A stretch of 64,000 bases of DNA. Origin: Leucobacter weissii. GTDB lineage: Bacteria > Actinomycetota > Actinomycetes > Actinomycetales > Microbacteriaceae. The position numbers and the translations under genes are program-made. The stretch's first letter is position 1. Every line of letters begins with the position of its first letter. The notes under the pieces are model-generated. The model did not search any database. It was not told the DNA's origin and was given only the letters and a program-made list of their open reading frames with translations. The stretch lies in the NCBI RefSeq assembly GCF_017565745.1, contig NZ_JAGDYM010000013.1, forward strand, positions 1 to 64,000, read 5' to 3'. Shown in pieces: positions 47,772 through 55,330 of this stretch.

Positions 47772-48746
47772 ATGACCTCCGAGGGATCCGCAGGAGCAGG
47801 TCGCTACGCCCCCAGCCCGTCCGGCGAGCTGCACCTGGGCAATCTGCGGACGGCGATGCTCGCCTGGCTCTTCGCGAGGAGCACCGGTCGGGCCTTTCTC
47901 ATGCGGGTGGAGGATCTCGATCGGGCGCGAGACGCCGGAGCCGCCGAGGCGCAGCTCGCGGAGCTGCGCGCTCTCGGTCTCGAGTGGGATGGGCGGGCCG
48001 TCAGGCAGAGCGAACGGATCGAGCTGTACCGATCCGCCCTCGCGCGGCTCGACGCCGCAGGTCTCGTCTACGAGTGCACCTGCGCGCGGCGCGAGATCCT
48101 CGATGCCGTGCGCGCACCGCACGCTCCTCCAGGATCGTACCCCGGGACCTGTCGCGATCGCACCCCGCGGGAGCGGGCTGCGGCGCGCGATGCGATCAGC
48201 CCCCGGCTTCCCGCGCTTCGCCTGCGAACCCCGAGCGGTGCGGAGGAGCTCGGGTTCGAGGACCTCCTGATGGGGCGGGTGAGCGGCTGGGCCGACGATC
48301 TGGTGCTCCGCCGCGGAGACGGCGTGTTCGCCTACAACCTCGCGGTCGTGGTCGACGATGCGGAGATGGGCGTCGATCAGATCGTGCGGGGCGATGATCT
48401 GGCGCCGTCCACCGCCAGACAGATCGTGCTGCAGCGCCTGCTGGGGCTGCCGAGCCCGCCCCGAGTCTCCTATGCGCACGTCCCGCTCGTGCTCGGACCG
48501 AACGGCGCGAGGCTGGCGAAGCGCGACGGCGCGGTGACGCTGTCCGACCTCGCCGAGCGCGGTGTCGCGCCGGATGAGGTGCGCTCCCGACTCGCCGTCT
48601 CGCTCGGGATGGCGGAGCCGGGCGAGACGATCACGATGCCGCAGCTGCTCGGACGCTTCGATCCGGCTCGCATCCCGCTCGAACCGTGGACCTGGTGCGA
48701 TGCGCCGGACGACGGGTCAGCGCTTCAGCGCCCGGACCACCCGTGA
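47772..48746 (+). CDS. gluQ: Glutamyl-Q tRNA(Asp) synthetase
   Basis: A 324-residue truncated glutamyl-tRNA synthetase homologue, lacking the anticodon-binding domain. The class I signature appears as SPSGELHLGNLRT and the KMSKS-like motif as RLAKRDG. The zinc-binding pattern C-x-C near YECTCARRE with a later Tyr/Cys (PGTCRDR) is present. This enzyme attaches glutamate to queuosine in tRNA(Asp). Its 3' end overlaps the convergent GerW-like gene by 30 bases. Confidence 0.9.
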   Translation: MTSEGSAGAGRYAPSPSGELHLGNLRTAMLAWLFARSTGRAFLMRVEDLDRARDAGAAEAQLAELRALGLEWDGRAVRQSERIELYRSALARLDAAGLVYECTCARREILDAVRAPHAPPGSYPGTCRDRTPRERAAARDAISPRLPALRLRTPSGAEELGFEDLLMGRVSGWADDLVLRRGDGVFAYNLAVVVDDAEMGVDQIVRGDDLAPSTARQIVLQRLLGLPSPPRVSYAHVPLVLGPNGARLAKRDGAVTLSDLAERGVAPDEVRSRLAVSLGMAEPGETITMPQLLGRFDPARIPLEPWTWCDAPDDGSALQRPDHP

Positions 48747-49049
48747 GATCGCTCGTCCGGCGACCCAGACGAACGGGATGCCGACGGCCAGGAGCGCGAT
48801 GGTGTTCGGCTCGAAGCGCGTGGTTCCGTTGCGGGTGACATAGGCGCCGATCGGCGTGGCGAAACCGCCGCCGCCGCCGCCGGACCCCTCGCCGGTGCTC
48901 TCGGTGCCCCCCTCGCCCGCGCCGAACCCGTAGGAGGCGCAGGCCACGGGGATGATGGTGGTTCCGTCGAGCTCGACGGGGGCACCGTACGCGGCGTTGA
49001 CCCCCACGGAGGTGACGGTGTCTGCGAGCTGTTTCGTGATCGTGGCCAT
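48717..49049 (-). CDS. GerW/YtfJ family protein
   Basis: A 110-residue protein of the sporulation protein YtfJ (GerW) family, with the family motif VACASYGFGAGEGG, a glycine-rich linker (GSGGGGGG), and a single hydrophobic helix near the C-terminus (TIALLAVGIPFVWVAG). In Bacillus the family is linked to spores, but homologues are common in non-sporulating actinobacteria with unknown role. It overlaps gluQ tail to tail by 30 bases and lies four bases downstream of the SGNH hydrolase stop region's neighbour on the same strand. Confidence 0.8.
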   Translation of the reverse strand: MATITKQLADTVTSVGVNAAYGAPVELDGTTIIPVACASYGFGAGEGGTESTGEGSGGGGGGFATPIGAYVTRNGTTRFEPNTIALLAVGIPFVWVAGRAISRVVRALKR

Positions 49050-49053
49050 GCGA

Positions 49054-49911
49054 TCAGCCTACGCTGCCGGGCGCTTCCGCGCGAGGGTCCGCGGCGTCGT
49101 TCGCCGCCGGAGGGCGGACGAGCTCCGGCTCCGGGCGTCTCGCCGCGACCCGGTCGCCGGACGAGACGTGCCTGATGCGGCGGATCACCCACGGGACCAG
49201 GTGATCCTTGGCCCAGACCACGTCCTCCTGGCGCGCTCGGCGCCAGTTCCGTGCGGGGAGCGGCGGCGGGTCGAGCGGTGCGAGATCGTGCGGGACGTTC
49301 AGCGCGTCGAGCGCCGCGCGTGCGATGGTGTGATGGCCGAGCGAATTCAGGTGCAGGCGATCCTCGGCCCAGTAGCGGGGATCCTGCAGCTCTTCGAGCG
49401 CCCACTGATCCACGACCACGCAGTCGTGGCGCTGCGCGATCTTGCGGAGGTTCTCGTTGTAGATCGCGACCTTGCCCCGGATGCTCCGGAAGACGGGCTG
49501 GAACGCCACGTCGACCCCCGTGAAGACGAGCACCGTCGCACCCGTCGCCCGGAACTGGCGGAGCACGTACTCGAGCTGCACGGCGATATCGTCGGGGTCG
49601 CCGCCCGGCCGGATCACGTCGTTGCCGCCGGCACAGACGCTCACGAGATCCGGGCGCAGGTCGAGCGCGGGGGTCAGCTGCTCCTCCGTGATCTGGCGGA
49701 GCAGTTTTCCCCGCACGGCGAGATTCGCATAGGCGAGGTCGTCGCCGTGGTGCGCCAGCACCTCGGCGAAGCGGTCCGCCCACCCGCGCAGGCCGCCCGG
49801 GCTGTCCGGCTCCGGATCGCCGACCCCCTCGGTGAAGGAGTCGCCGATCGCCACGAACCGGGACCACGGCAATTCGAGCGTCGAGGTGACCGTCGTCTGC
49901 GCCTCACTCAC
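49054..49911 (-). CDS. SGNH/GDSL hydrolase
   Basis: A 285-residue serine esterase-like enzyme. Block I is VAIGDSFTEGVGD with the nucleophile Ser, block III is VCAGGNDVIRPGG, and block V is DRLHLNSLGH with the catalytic Asp and His. There is no signal peptide, so it is probably cytoplasmic. The GTG start at 49911 (VSEAQTTV) is favoured because the longer frame overlaps the divergent helicase. It likely hydrolyses ester or acetyl groups on small molecules or glycans. A basic, proline-rich tail of about 60 residues follows the domain. Confidence 0.87.
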   Translation of the reverse strand: MSEAQTTVTSTLELPWSRFVAIGDSFTEGVGDPEPDSPGGLRGWADRFAEVLAHHGDDLAYANLAVRGKLLRQITEEQLTPALDLRPDLVSVCAGGNDVIRPGGDPDDIAVQLEYVLRQFRATGATVLVFTGVDVAFQPVFRSIRGKVAIYNENLRKIAQRHDCVVVDQWALEELQDPRYWAEDRLHLNSLGHHTIARAALDALNVPHDLAPLDPPPLPARNWRRARQEDVVWAKDHLVPWVIRRIRHVSSGDRVAARRPEPELVRPPAANDAADPRAEAPGSVG

Positions 49912-49979
49912 TGGTCTAGCCTCCCGAAATCTCCACCGGCTGCGGCCTCGCGCACTGTCGCCCACTATTCTAGGACGTC

Positions 49980-51782
49980 GTGACCGATCCGCACCCGAGC
50001 CTGCATCTGCCGGGCACGAGCGCGGCCGAGCATCTGCCCCCGGCCTACCCGGATCGGGCCGCCCGCGGCACCGCCGGCACGCTGCGCGCCTGGCAGGAGG
50101 AGGCGATCGCGCGTTATCTCGCGGATCAGCCGAGGGACTTCCTCGCCTCTGCCACGCCCGGCGCGGGCAAGACGACCTTCGCACTGCGGCTCGCGGCCAT
50201 CCTGCGGGCCAATCGGACGGTCGAGCAGATCGTCGTGGTGGCGCCGACCGAGCATCTGAAGACCCAGTGGGCCGACGCGGCCGCACGTGCAGGTATCCGG
50301 CTCAACCCGCGCTACTCGAACAGCGATCGGCTCGCCTACGGCAGCCACTTCCACGGCGTCGTGGTGACCTACGCCCAGGTCGCGATGAAACCCGTCCAGC
50401 ACCGCCTCCTGGCCGAGTTCGCCAACACCCTCGTGATCCTCGACGAGGTGCATCACGGAGGCGATGCGCTCAGCTGGGGCGACGCCATCCGGGAGGCCTA
50501 CGGCACCGCGACGCGCCGGCTGGCGCTCACCGGGACGCCGTTCCGCTCGGACGATGCGGAGATCCCGTTCGTGCAGTACGCACCCCAACCCGACGGTTCG
50601 CGGGTCTCGCTCACCGACTACGACTACGGCTACGGCCGCGCGCTCACCGACGGCGTGGTGCGTCCGGTCGTCTTCATGGTCTACGCGGGGGAGACGCAGT
50701 GGCAGACCTCCGCGGGAGAGGTGATGCAGGCCCGTCTCGGCGAGGGGAACACGAAGGACATCACCGCGCAGGCCTGGCGCACCGCGCTCGATCCGGCGGG
50801 GCAGTGGATCGCTCAGGTGCTGCGCGCGGCGGATCGGCGGCTCTCGGAGGTGCGACACCACATCCCCGACGCGGGCGGCCTGGTGATCGCTACCGACCAC
50901 GATGCTGCCCGTGCATATGCGAAACTGCTGCGGGAGATCACGGGGGAGCAGGTCGCGCTGATCCTCTCCGACGACGCCGGGGCGAGCGCGCGGATCGAGC
51001 AGTTCGCGGGCGACGAGAGCAGATGGATGGTCGCCGTGCGCATGGTGTCGGAGGGGGTCGACGTGCCCCGGCTCGCCGTGGGCGTCTACGCCACGAGCTC
51101 GTCGACGCCGCTGTTCTTCGCCCAGGCGATCGGCCGCTTCGTGCGCTCGCGGCGGCGCGGAGAGGTCGCCTCGGTGTTCCTGCCGAACGTGCCCAACCTC
51201 ATGCAGCTCGCCGCCGAGCTCGAGAAGGAGCGCGGCCACGTGATCGACGCCCCGGGTGGGGCGGAGACGTGGGACGCCGAGGCGGCGGAGCTCGCCGCGG
51301 CGGAGCGCGAGGACCGTGCCTCCGAAGAGCTCACGAAGGAGTTCGCCTACCAGGCGATCTCATCGGATGCGCATTTCGACCGCGCGGTGTTCGACGGTGC
51401 CGAGTTCGGCGGCTACGCCGAGGTCGAGAGCGAGGAGGAGCTCGAGTTCCTCGGTCTGCCCGGAGTGCTCGAGCCGCACGAGGTGCGACGGGTGCTGCTG
51501 CAGCGCCAGGCGCGGCAGGCGAAGCGCAGCGCGGTGAAGCAGGGGATCGCGGAGCACCCGCCGGAGCGCTCGGAGCCGCCCGAGGCGCTGCATCGCACCC
51601 TGGGGGAGCAGCGACGCCTGCTGAACAGCCTCGTCGGCATGTACGCGCGGGTCTCGGGAGAGCCGCACAGCGCGATCCACACCGAGCTCCGACGCGTGTG
51701 CGGGGGCCCCGCGGTGGCTCAGGCGAGCGTCACGCAGCTGCAGCATCGGATCGATCTGCTCCGGCGCAGGCTGAGCGCCTGA
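49980..51782 (+). CDS. DEAD/DEAH-box helicase
   Basis: A 600-residue superfamily 2 helicase. Motif I is SATPGAGKTTFAL near residue 58, motif II is LVILDEVHH (DEVH box), motif III is ALTGTPFRSD, and the C-terminal RecA-like domain has RMVSEGVDVPRLAVGVYAT and AQAIGRFVRSRRRG (motif VI). An acidic tail and a coiled region follow. The GTG at 49980 gives the start. Such proteins are found across actinobacteria next to tRNA genes or repair genes; exact substrate (DNA or RNA) is not clear. It is transcribed towards the tRNA-Leu gene. Confidence 0.88.
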   Translation: MTDPHPSLHLPGTSAAEHLPPAYPDRAARGTAGTLRAWQEEAIARYLADQPRDFLASATPGAGKTTFALRLAAILRANRTVEQIVVVAPTEHLKTQWADAAARAGIRLNPRYSNSDRLAYGSHFHGVVVTYAQVAMKPVQHRLLAEFANTLVILDEVHHGGDALSWGDAIREAYGTATRRLALTGTPFRSDDAEIPFVQYAPQPDGSRVSLTDYDYGYGRALTDGVVRPVVFMVYAGETQWQTSAGEVMQARLGEGNTKDITAQAWRTALDPAGQWIAQVLRAADRRLSEVRHHIPDAGGLVIATDHDAARAYAKLLREITGEQVALILSDDAGASARIEQFAGDESRWMVAVRMVSEGVDVPRLAVGVYATSSSTPLFFAQAIGRFVRSRRRGEVASVFLPNVPNLMQLAAELEKERGHVIDAPGGAETWDAEAAELAAAEREDRASEELTKEFAYQAISSDAHFDRAVFDGAEFGGYAEVESEEELEFLGLPGVLEPHEVRRVLLQRQARQAKRSAVKQGIAEHPPERSEPPEALHRTLGEQRRLLNSLVGMYARVSGEPHSAIHTELRRVCGGPAVAQASVTQLQHRIDLLRRRLSA

Positions 51783-51874
51783 AGGCCGTGCCGTTCCGCG
51801 CCGGACGGATTCGTCTGCGCCGGTGATCCGTGCTAAGTTATTTCTGTTCACCGGAACGTGCCGGTGATTCGTTC

Positions 51875-51960
51875 GCGCGGGTGGCGGAATTGGCAGACGC
51901 GCTAGCTTGAGGTGCTAGTGCCCGTATTAGGGCGTGGGGGTTCAAGTCCCCCCTCGCGCA
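51875..51960 (+). tRNA. tRNA-Leu (GAG anticodon)
   Basis: An 86-nt class II tRNA with a long variable arm. The acceptor stem GCGCGGG (51875-51881) pairs with CTCGCGC (51953-51959), discriminator A51960. The anticodon stem is CTAGC/GCTAG with loop TTGAGGT, giving anticodon GAG (51909-51911). TTCAAGT marks the T-loop region. No CCA is encoded. The 3' part is the attachment site used by the 11-kb element: its last 20 bases recur at 63147-63165, followed by the original downstream DNA. Confidence 0.95.
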
Positions 51961-51962
51961 CG
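51940..51962. repeat. Attachment site left (attL core), 23-bp direct repeat
   Basis: The 23 bases from 51940 (the end of the tRNA T arm and acceptor, GTTCAAGTCC to GCGCACG) are identical to 63145-63167. One copy completes the tRNA-Leu gene and the other lies at the far end of the element. This is the hallmark of tyrosine-integrase insertion into a tRNA gene. Confidence 0.92.
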
Positions 51963-52022
51963 AATGGAAAATGGCCTCTGACCTGGGGTTTAGATCACCA
52001 GGTTGGGGGTCATTTTCGTGCC

Positions 52023-52043
52023 ATGTGCTGAGATATGTGCTAA
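52023..52043. repeat. Left arm-type integrase site pair
   Basis: ATGTGCTGA (52023-52031) and ATGTGCTAA (52035-52043), with starts 12 bp apart. The second copy overlaps the integrase stop codon. The same nonamer pair with the same 12-bp period appears at the other end of the element (63007-63027). Confidence 0.6.
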
Positions 52044-53323
52044 GCGTTCCCGAGATGGGCCGCGAAGCGGTCTGCTGCGGCTTTCTGCATCGTCGGGGTG
52101 ACATGGCTGTAGATGTTCATCGTGGTGGTGATGGTGGAGTGCCCGAGGCGCTCTTGCACCACCTTGGGATGCTCGCCCAACTCCAACAGGAGTGTGGCGT
52201 GCGTGTGGCGCAGCCCCTTGATCGTGACCCTGGGGAGCGTCTTGTGTACCGTGGCGGTCCACTTCATGCGGCGATCCCACCGGCTCGTCATGGCGTCGGG
52301 CGAGCGGAGCTTGCCCTCGTCGTCACCGAAGACGTAGGCGTCGGCTTTGGCGAGGTCGAACGACACTTCGGCACGTGCGACCTTGTAGGAGGCGAGCACT
52401 TTGAGGGTCGCGGCGTCCACGTCGATCACGCGGGCGTTGCCCGTCTTCGTGGTCTTGGTGGTCGTCCAGTCCTCCGTGTTCACCGCCCGCCGGATGCTCA
52501 CCCGCCCGGTTCTGGCGTTCACGTCGTTCCACTTCAACGCCAGCGCCTCGCTGCGCCGCATCCCCGTGTAGGCGATGAGTCGCCACAGCGGGAACAGCTC
52601 GTCTTTCAACTCGTCACGGTTCCAAGCGAGGAACGTGGCGAGCTGGTCGCCCGTCCACGTCACGATTTCCGGTTTCTGTGCGCGTACCTGCGAGGACTTG
52701 GGCGCGTTCACCGTGCGCTTCTTCTTCGCCGGGTTCACACTCAGCAGTCCGTCGTCTATCGCTGCGTCGAGCATCGCTCCGAGGACAACATGCACCTTGT
52801 GGATGCTGTTGGCCGACAACGGTTGCCCCTTGCCGTATTCGTCCTTGCGACCTGATTGTTCCAACTGGCGGTAGTGCGCGCCGATGCGGGTGGCGGTGAG
52901 CTTGTCGATCCTGATCTTCCCGAGGTCGGGCGTGATGTGGTTGCGGATGATCTTCCGGTACCCCTTGATCGTGGAATCAGCCAACCGCAGCGACGACGCC
53001 CAATCCTCGGCATACACCGCGATGGTCGGGGTTTTGCCTTGGAACTTCTCGTTCCGTGCCCGCTTCTTGAGCGCTTCGGTGAGCGCGGCCTGTGCTTCTT
53101 CGAGGTCGGTGAACCCGCCACGGGTCAACCGCTTCTCGCCCAGCTCGGGCTTCTCGGGGTCGATGAGCACATAGATCTGGAACTTCCACCGCTTCCCCTT
53201 ACGGGTCTGATAGTCGCCCAGCGAACCCGCGTGCCGCGACCTCGAACGCCGCTGCTGTCTCTGTGTCACCCCCTCAGCGGGGTCTGCCACCACACTCGGC
53301 GGCGGGTCGTTGACTTGTGCCAT
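52040..53323 (-). CDS. Tyrosine recombinase/integrase
   Basis: A 427-residue phage-type integrase. The N-terminal arm-binding domain covers about residues 30-85, a core-binding SAM-like domain lies at about 95-200 (TIAVYAEDWASSLRLADSTI), and the catalytic domain holds Arg in YTGMRRSEALAL, KGLRHTHATLLLE and the Tyr nucleophile in LGHSTITTTMNIYSHV. In the usual HxxR motif the first His is Lys (KGLR), a known tolerated variation. The start at 53323 follows AAGGAG with eight bases spacing; the longer frame is rejected. It ends next to attL, 78 bases from the core repeat. It inserts and, with an excisionase, excises the element. Confidence 0.92.
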   Translation of the reverse strand: MAQVNDPPPSVVADPAEGVTQRQQRRSRSRHAGSLGDYQTRKGKRWKFQIYVLIDPEKPELGEKRLTRGGFTDLEEAQAALTEALKKRARNEKFQGKTPTIAVYAEDWASSLRLADSTIKGYRKIIRNHITPDLGKIRIDKLTATRIGAHYRQLEQSGRKDEYGKGQPLSANSIHKVHVVLGAMLDAAIDDGLLSVNPAKKKRTVNAPKSSQVRAQKPEIVTWTGDQLATFLAWNRDELKDELFPLWRLIAYTGMRRSEALALKWNDVNARTGRVSIRRAVNTEDWTTTKTTKTGNARVIDVDAATLKVLASYKVARAEVSFDLAKADAYVFGDDEGKLRSPDAMTSRWDRRMKWTATVHKTLPRVTIKGLRHTHATLLLELGEHPKVVQERLGHSTITTTMNIYSHVTPTMQKAAADRFAAHLGNA

Positions 53324-53390
53324 AGCCCGGCTCCTTTTTCTCCTTGGGTTCACCCGCACCCCTGCGACACGGGTAGCTCTGCGACCCGGC

Positions 53391-53951
53391 TTACTCGAAT
53401 GTGAGGGAAGCGTTCGGGTCGATCTGCAACAGCCTGCCGGTGGCCTCGGCTTCGCGTGCGGTCTGCCGGTCGTAGCGCTGCTGGTACACCTCGCGCGGGG
53501 TGACACCAACCTGGCCACGGTCGTACTTGGCGAGCATTTCCTCAGCCCAGTGCCCGGAACTGATCGCCAGGAACCGCTGCTCTTTCCAGTAGCGCACGAG
53601 GTCGTCGGTGGTGAGCTTCACGCTGCCTGCGACCCAGGCCTGTATCTCTTCGGGAATGAACAACTCCGGCACCCCCGTGAGCGTCACGGCCTCTGCGGGC
53701 GGGGTGAGCAACGCGGCGGGGGTGGTGCGGAAGATATAGGCGAGGGCGGTGAGGTCATCCACGTCCACGCGCCGGTCGCCGTTCTCGATCTTGCTGATCC
53801 CCGACGGGGCGAGCTTCCGGCCCGCCTCGGTCATGAGGCGGGCGGCGGTGCGCACGTCCATGCCGATGGCCTGGCGCGCGGTGCGGATGTTCTGGGCGAC
53901 GTGCTCGTGGGTGATGCCAGCGGGATTCCCCCGCACTCTCTCTGTTTCCAT
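53391..53951 (-). CDS. XRE family transcriptional regulator of the element
   Basis: A 186-residue protein with an N-terminal XRE-type HTH at about residues 18-75 (ARQAIGMDVRTAARLMTEAG, then SGISKIENGDRRVDVDDL). A C-terminal helical part (ELFIPEEIQAWVAGSVKLT) may bind a partner or dimerise. ATG 53951 is chosen because the frame to 54323 would read across the divergent promoter region. It is divergent from the excisionase-like gene, with a perfect palindrome between them, and probably acts as the repressor that keeps the element integrated. Confidence 0.83.
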   Translation of the reverse strand: METERVRGNPAGITHEHVAQNIRTARQAIGMDVRTAARLMTEAGRKLAPSGISKIENGDRRVDVDDLTALAYIFRTTPAALLTPPAEAVTLTGVPELFIPEEIQAWVAGSVKLTTDDLVRYWKEQRFLAISSGHWAEEMLAKYDRGQVGVTPREVYQQRYDRQTAREAEATGRLLQIDPNASLTFE

Positions 53952-53973
53952 ACTAGGAACGTATATGCCGACT

Positions 53974-53987
53974 CTTGACTCGTCAAG
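53974..53987. promoter_or_regulatory. Palindrome over the XRE gene promoter
   Basis: CTTGAC (53974-53979), TC, GTCAAG (53982-53987): a perfect 6-bp inverted repeat. On the minus strand it contains TTGACG, a good -35 hexamer for the XRE gene, with TATACG-like sequence about 17 bases downstream. This suggests autoregulation. Confidence 0.55.
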
Positions 53988-54011
53988 TTCCATGATGTAC
54001 TTTATTGGGAT

Positions 54012-54033
54012 CATATGAATCTTGTTTAGGAAC
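54012..54033 (+). promoter_or_regulatory. Shared bipartite promoter motif (copy 1, upstream of the excisionase-like gene)
   Basis: CATATG (54012-54017), six bases, GTTTAGGAAC (54024-54033), ending 12 bases before the ATG of the excisionase-like gene. The same two blocks with the same 6-base gap and orientation precede the relaxase gene (58799-58820, minus strand), which points to common control of excision and transfer. Confidence 0.6.
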
Positions 54034-54045
54034 GGCTGGTGTGTG

Positions 54046-54264
54046 ATGAGATCGGTGACGGTGACCCTGGATGATCTGCGGGCCTCGCGCAGCGCGGTCG
54101 TAACACGCGCGGAGGCAGCAGCGGCACTCGGCGTTGATCCGCGCACGATCACCGCGAGCATCGAGAACGGGGCTATCCCCTCCGTGAGACTCGGCCGTCG
54201 GGTCGTGATCCCGCGCGAGAAGTTCCTGCGCCTCTTCGACGCCGACGACACCCCCACGACGTAA
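54046..54264 (+). CDS. Excisionase-like helix-turn-helix protein
   Basis: A 72-residue protein of the excisionase/MerR-like HTH_17 type, with VTRAEAAAALGVDPRTITASIENG followed by the wing IPSVRLGRRVVIPREKFLRLF. Proteins of this kind bend DNA at att sites to favour excision or act as small regulators. The ATG at 54046 is used; a TTG at 54022 lies within the bipartite promoter motif. It is divergent from the XRE regulator, an arrangement like a lysogeny switch. Confidence 0.8.
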   Translation: MRSVTVTLDDLRASRSAVVTRAEAAAALGVDPRTITASIENGAIPSVRLGRRVVIPREKFLRLFDADDTPTT

Positions 54265-54334
54265 AACTCTGCGGCGGTGCCGAATCGGCACACCCGCGCT
54301 ATCTGAGTATTCACCCCGCCCACTCGACAAGGTA

Positions 54335-54347
54335 ACTTGCGGCAAGT
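54335..54347. promoter_or_regulatory. Palindromic operator candidate of the toxin/antitoxin-like pair
   Basis: ACTTGC (54335-54340), G, GCAAGT (54342-54347): perfect 6-bp arms centred 18 bases before the ATG of the first gene. A related half-site AACTTG follows directly. The antitoxin-like protein downstream has an HTH and could bind here. Confidence 0.5.
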
Positions 54348-54358
54348 AAACTTGTGAC

Positions 54359-54592
54359 ATGGAATCAGACCCGCTCATCCTTGACAGTGCCCACCGGCAC
54401 GGCGTCACGGATGCGGCGATGCTCCATGCGCTCCGTTACCCAGTCCGGCACTTCGTGCAAGACGACGCGATGACCATGTTCATCGGCCCCGACGAGACCG
54501 GAACCCTGGTCGAAGTCGGAGTCATCGAATGGCACGGCATCATCGCTATCGCTCACGCGATGCGTCCGGCCCGATCCAAGTATTTGAGGTGA
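54359..54592 (+). CDS. Toxin-like small protein of a toxin/antitoxin-type pair
   Basis: A 77-residue protein of an actinobacterial family that resembles BrnT/RelE-like small toxins: compact alpha/beta pattern, conserved HGVTDAAMLHALRYP and a final HAMRPARSKYLR. It is followed after five bases by an HTH-containing small protein, the usual layout of type II systems with toxin first. The assignment rests on size, context and the pattern HGVTDEAM...HAMPARPKFL seen in related proteins. It may help maintain the element. Confidence 0.55.
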   Translation: MESDPLILDSAHRHGVTDAAMLHALRYPVRHFVQDDAMTMFIGPDETGTLVEVGVIEWHGIIAIAHAMRPARSKYLR

Positions 54593-54597
54593 ACATC

Positions 54598-54867
54598 ATG
54601 GCTCCACGCTCTATCGAAGACATCAAGGCACGCGCCGACGAGTTCGCGGACGCGTTCGAGAACTACGACCCCAAGCCCGGCGACGCCGACGCTCCGCTGC
54701 CCCCAGTCATGGCGGTCAAGCTCGCCGCCTGGCGGCGCGACTCCGCAGAACGAGAACTCGCCGAAGCGGTACGCACCGCACGCGAACAGCGGCTCTCCTG
54801 GCGCGAGGTCGGTGAAGCGATCGGCACCAGCGGCGAAGCCGCCCGCCAACGCTACGCCAGCGCCTAA
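54598..54867 (+). CDS. Antitoxin-like HTH protein
   Basis: An 89-residue acidic protein with a C-terminal HTH (LSWREVGEAIGTSGEAARQRYA) and an N-terminal helical part likely to wrap the toxin. TGAGGTG at 54585-54591 precedes ATG 54598, with the upstream gene stop in between. It probably neutralises the upstream protein and represses the shared promoter at the palindrome 54335-54347. I cannot name the family with confidence. Confidence 0.55.
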   Translation: MAPRSIEDIKARADEFADAFENYDPKPGDADAPLPPVMAVKLAAWRRDSAERELAEAVRTAREQRLSWREVGEAIGTSGEAARQRYASA

Positions 54868-54876
54868 GCTCTGCTC

Positions 54877-55314
54877 GTGGGGCGATGGGAGCCGGGTGGC
54901 GGCATTGTCGAGTTACCCGATGGTCGCCGCGTTCGAGGTCGCGGGCTTCGCGCGGCGCGCCATGACACCCTCGATCCTGAGTTCGGGGTCTATCTGACGG
55001 GTCGCGCTCCCCGTGTCGGAGATTGGCCGCACCAATGGGTGCGATGGCGTGACTTCCGACGACCGGACGGGACCCCGGAGACAGTCGCGGCGCTTCGTGA
55101 AGCGTATGAGCGAGCCGCCACGGAGCGAGTCGAGATTGCCTGCGGTGGGGGTATCGGGCGCACGGGAACCGCATTAGCCGTGCTTGCGGTGATGAGCGGT
55201 GTTCCCGCGAGCGATGCCGTTGCCTGGGTGCGAGCGCACTACCACCCGCACGCGGTAGAGACTCGCGGGCAACGACGCTGGGTGAGCGAAGTCGCAGCCG
55301 CCCTCATCGACTGA
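54877..55314 (+). CDS. Protein-tyrosine-phosphatase-like protein
   Basis: A 145-residue protein with the CX5R phosphatase loop CGGGIGRTG at about residues 88-96, preceded by a Trp-rich segment DWPHQWVRWRDF and followed by a helix with the end HYHPHAVETRGQRRWV. This matches a compact family annotated as protein-tyrosine phosphatase in actinobacteria. The catalytic Cys and Arg are present; the general-acid Asp could be the Asp in WRDF. The GTG at 54877 lies nine bases after the antitoxin-like stop. Its target in the element is unknown. Confidence 0.72.
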   Translation: MGRWEPGGGIVELPDGRRVRGRGLRAARHDTLDPEFGVYLTGRAPRVGDWPHQWVRWRDFRRPDGTPETVAALREAYERAATERVEIACGGGIGRTGTALAVLAVMSGVPASDAVAWVRAHYHPHAVETRGQRRWVSEVAAALID

Positions 55315-55330
55315 CGCGAACGGCGTCGGC

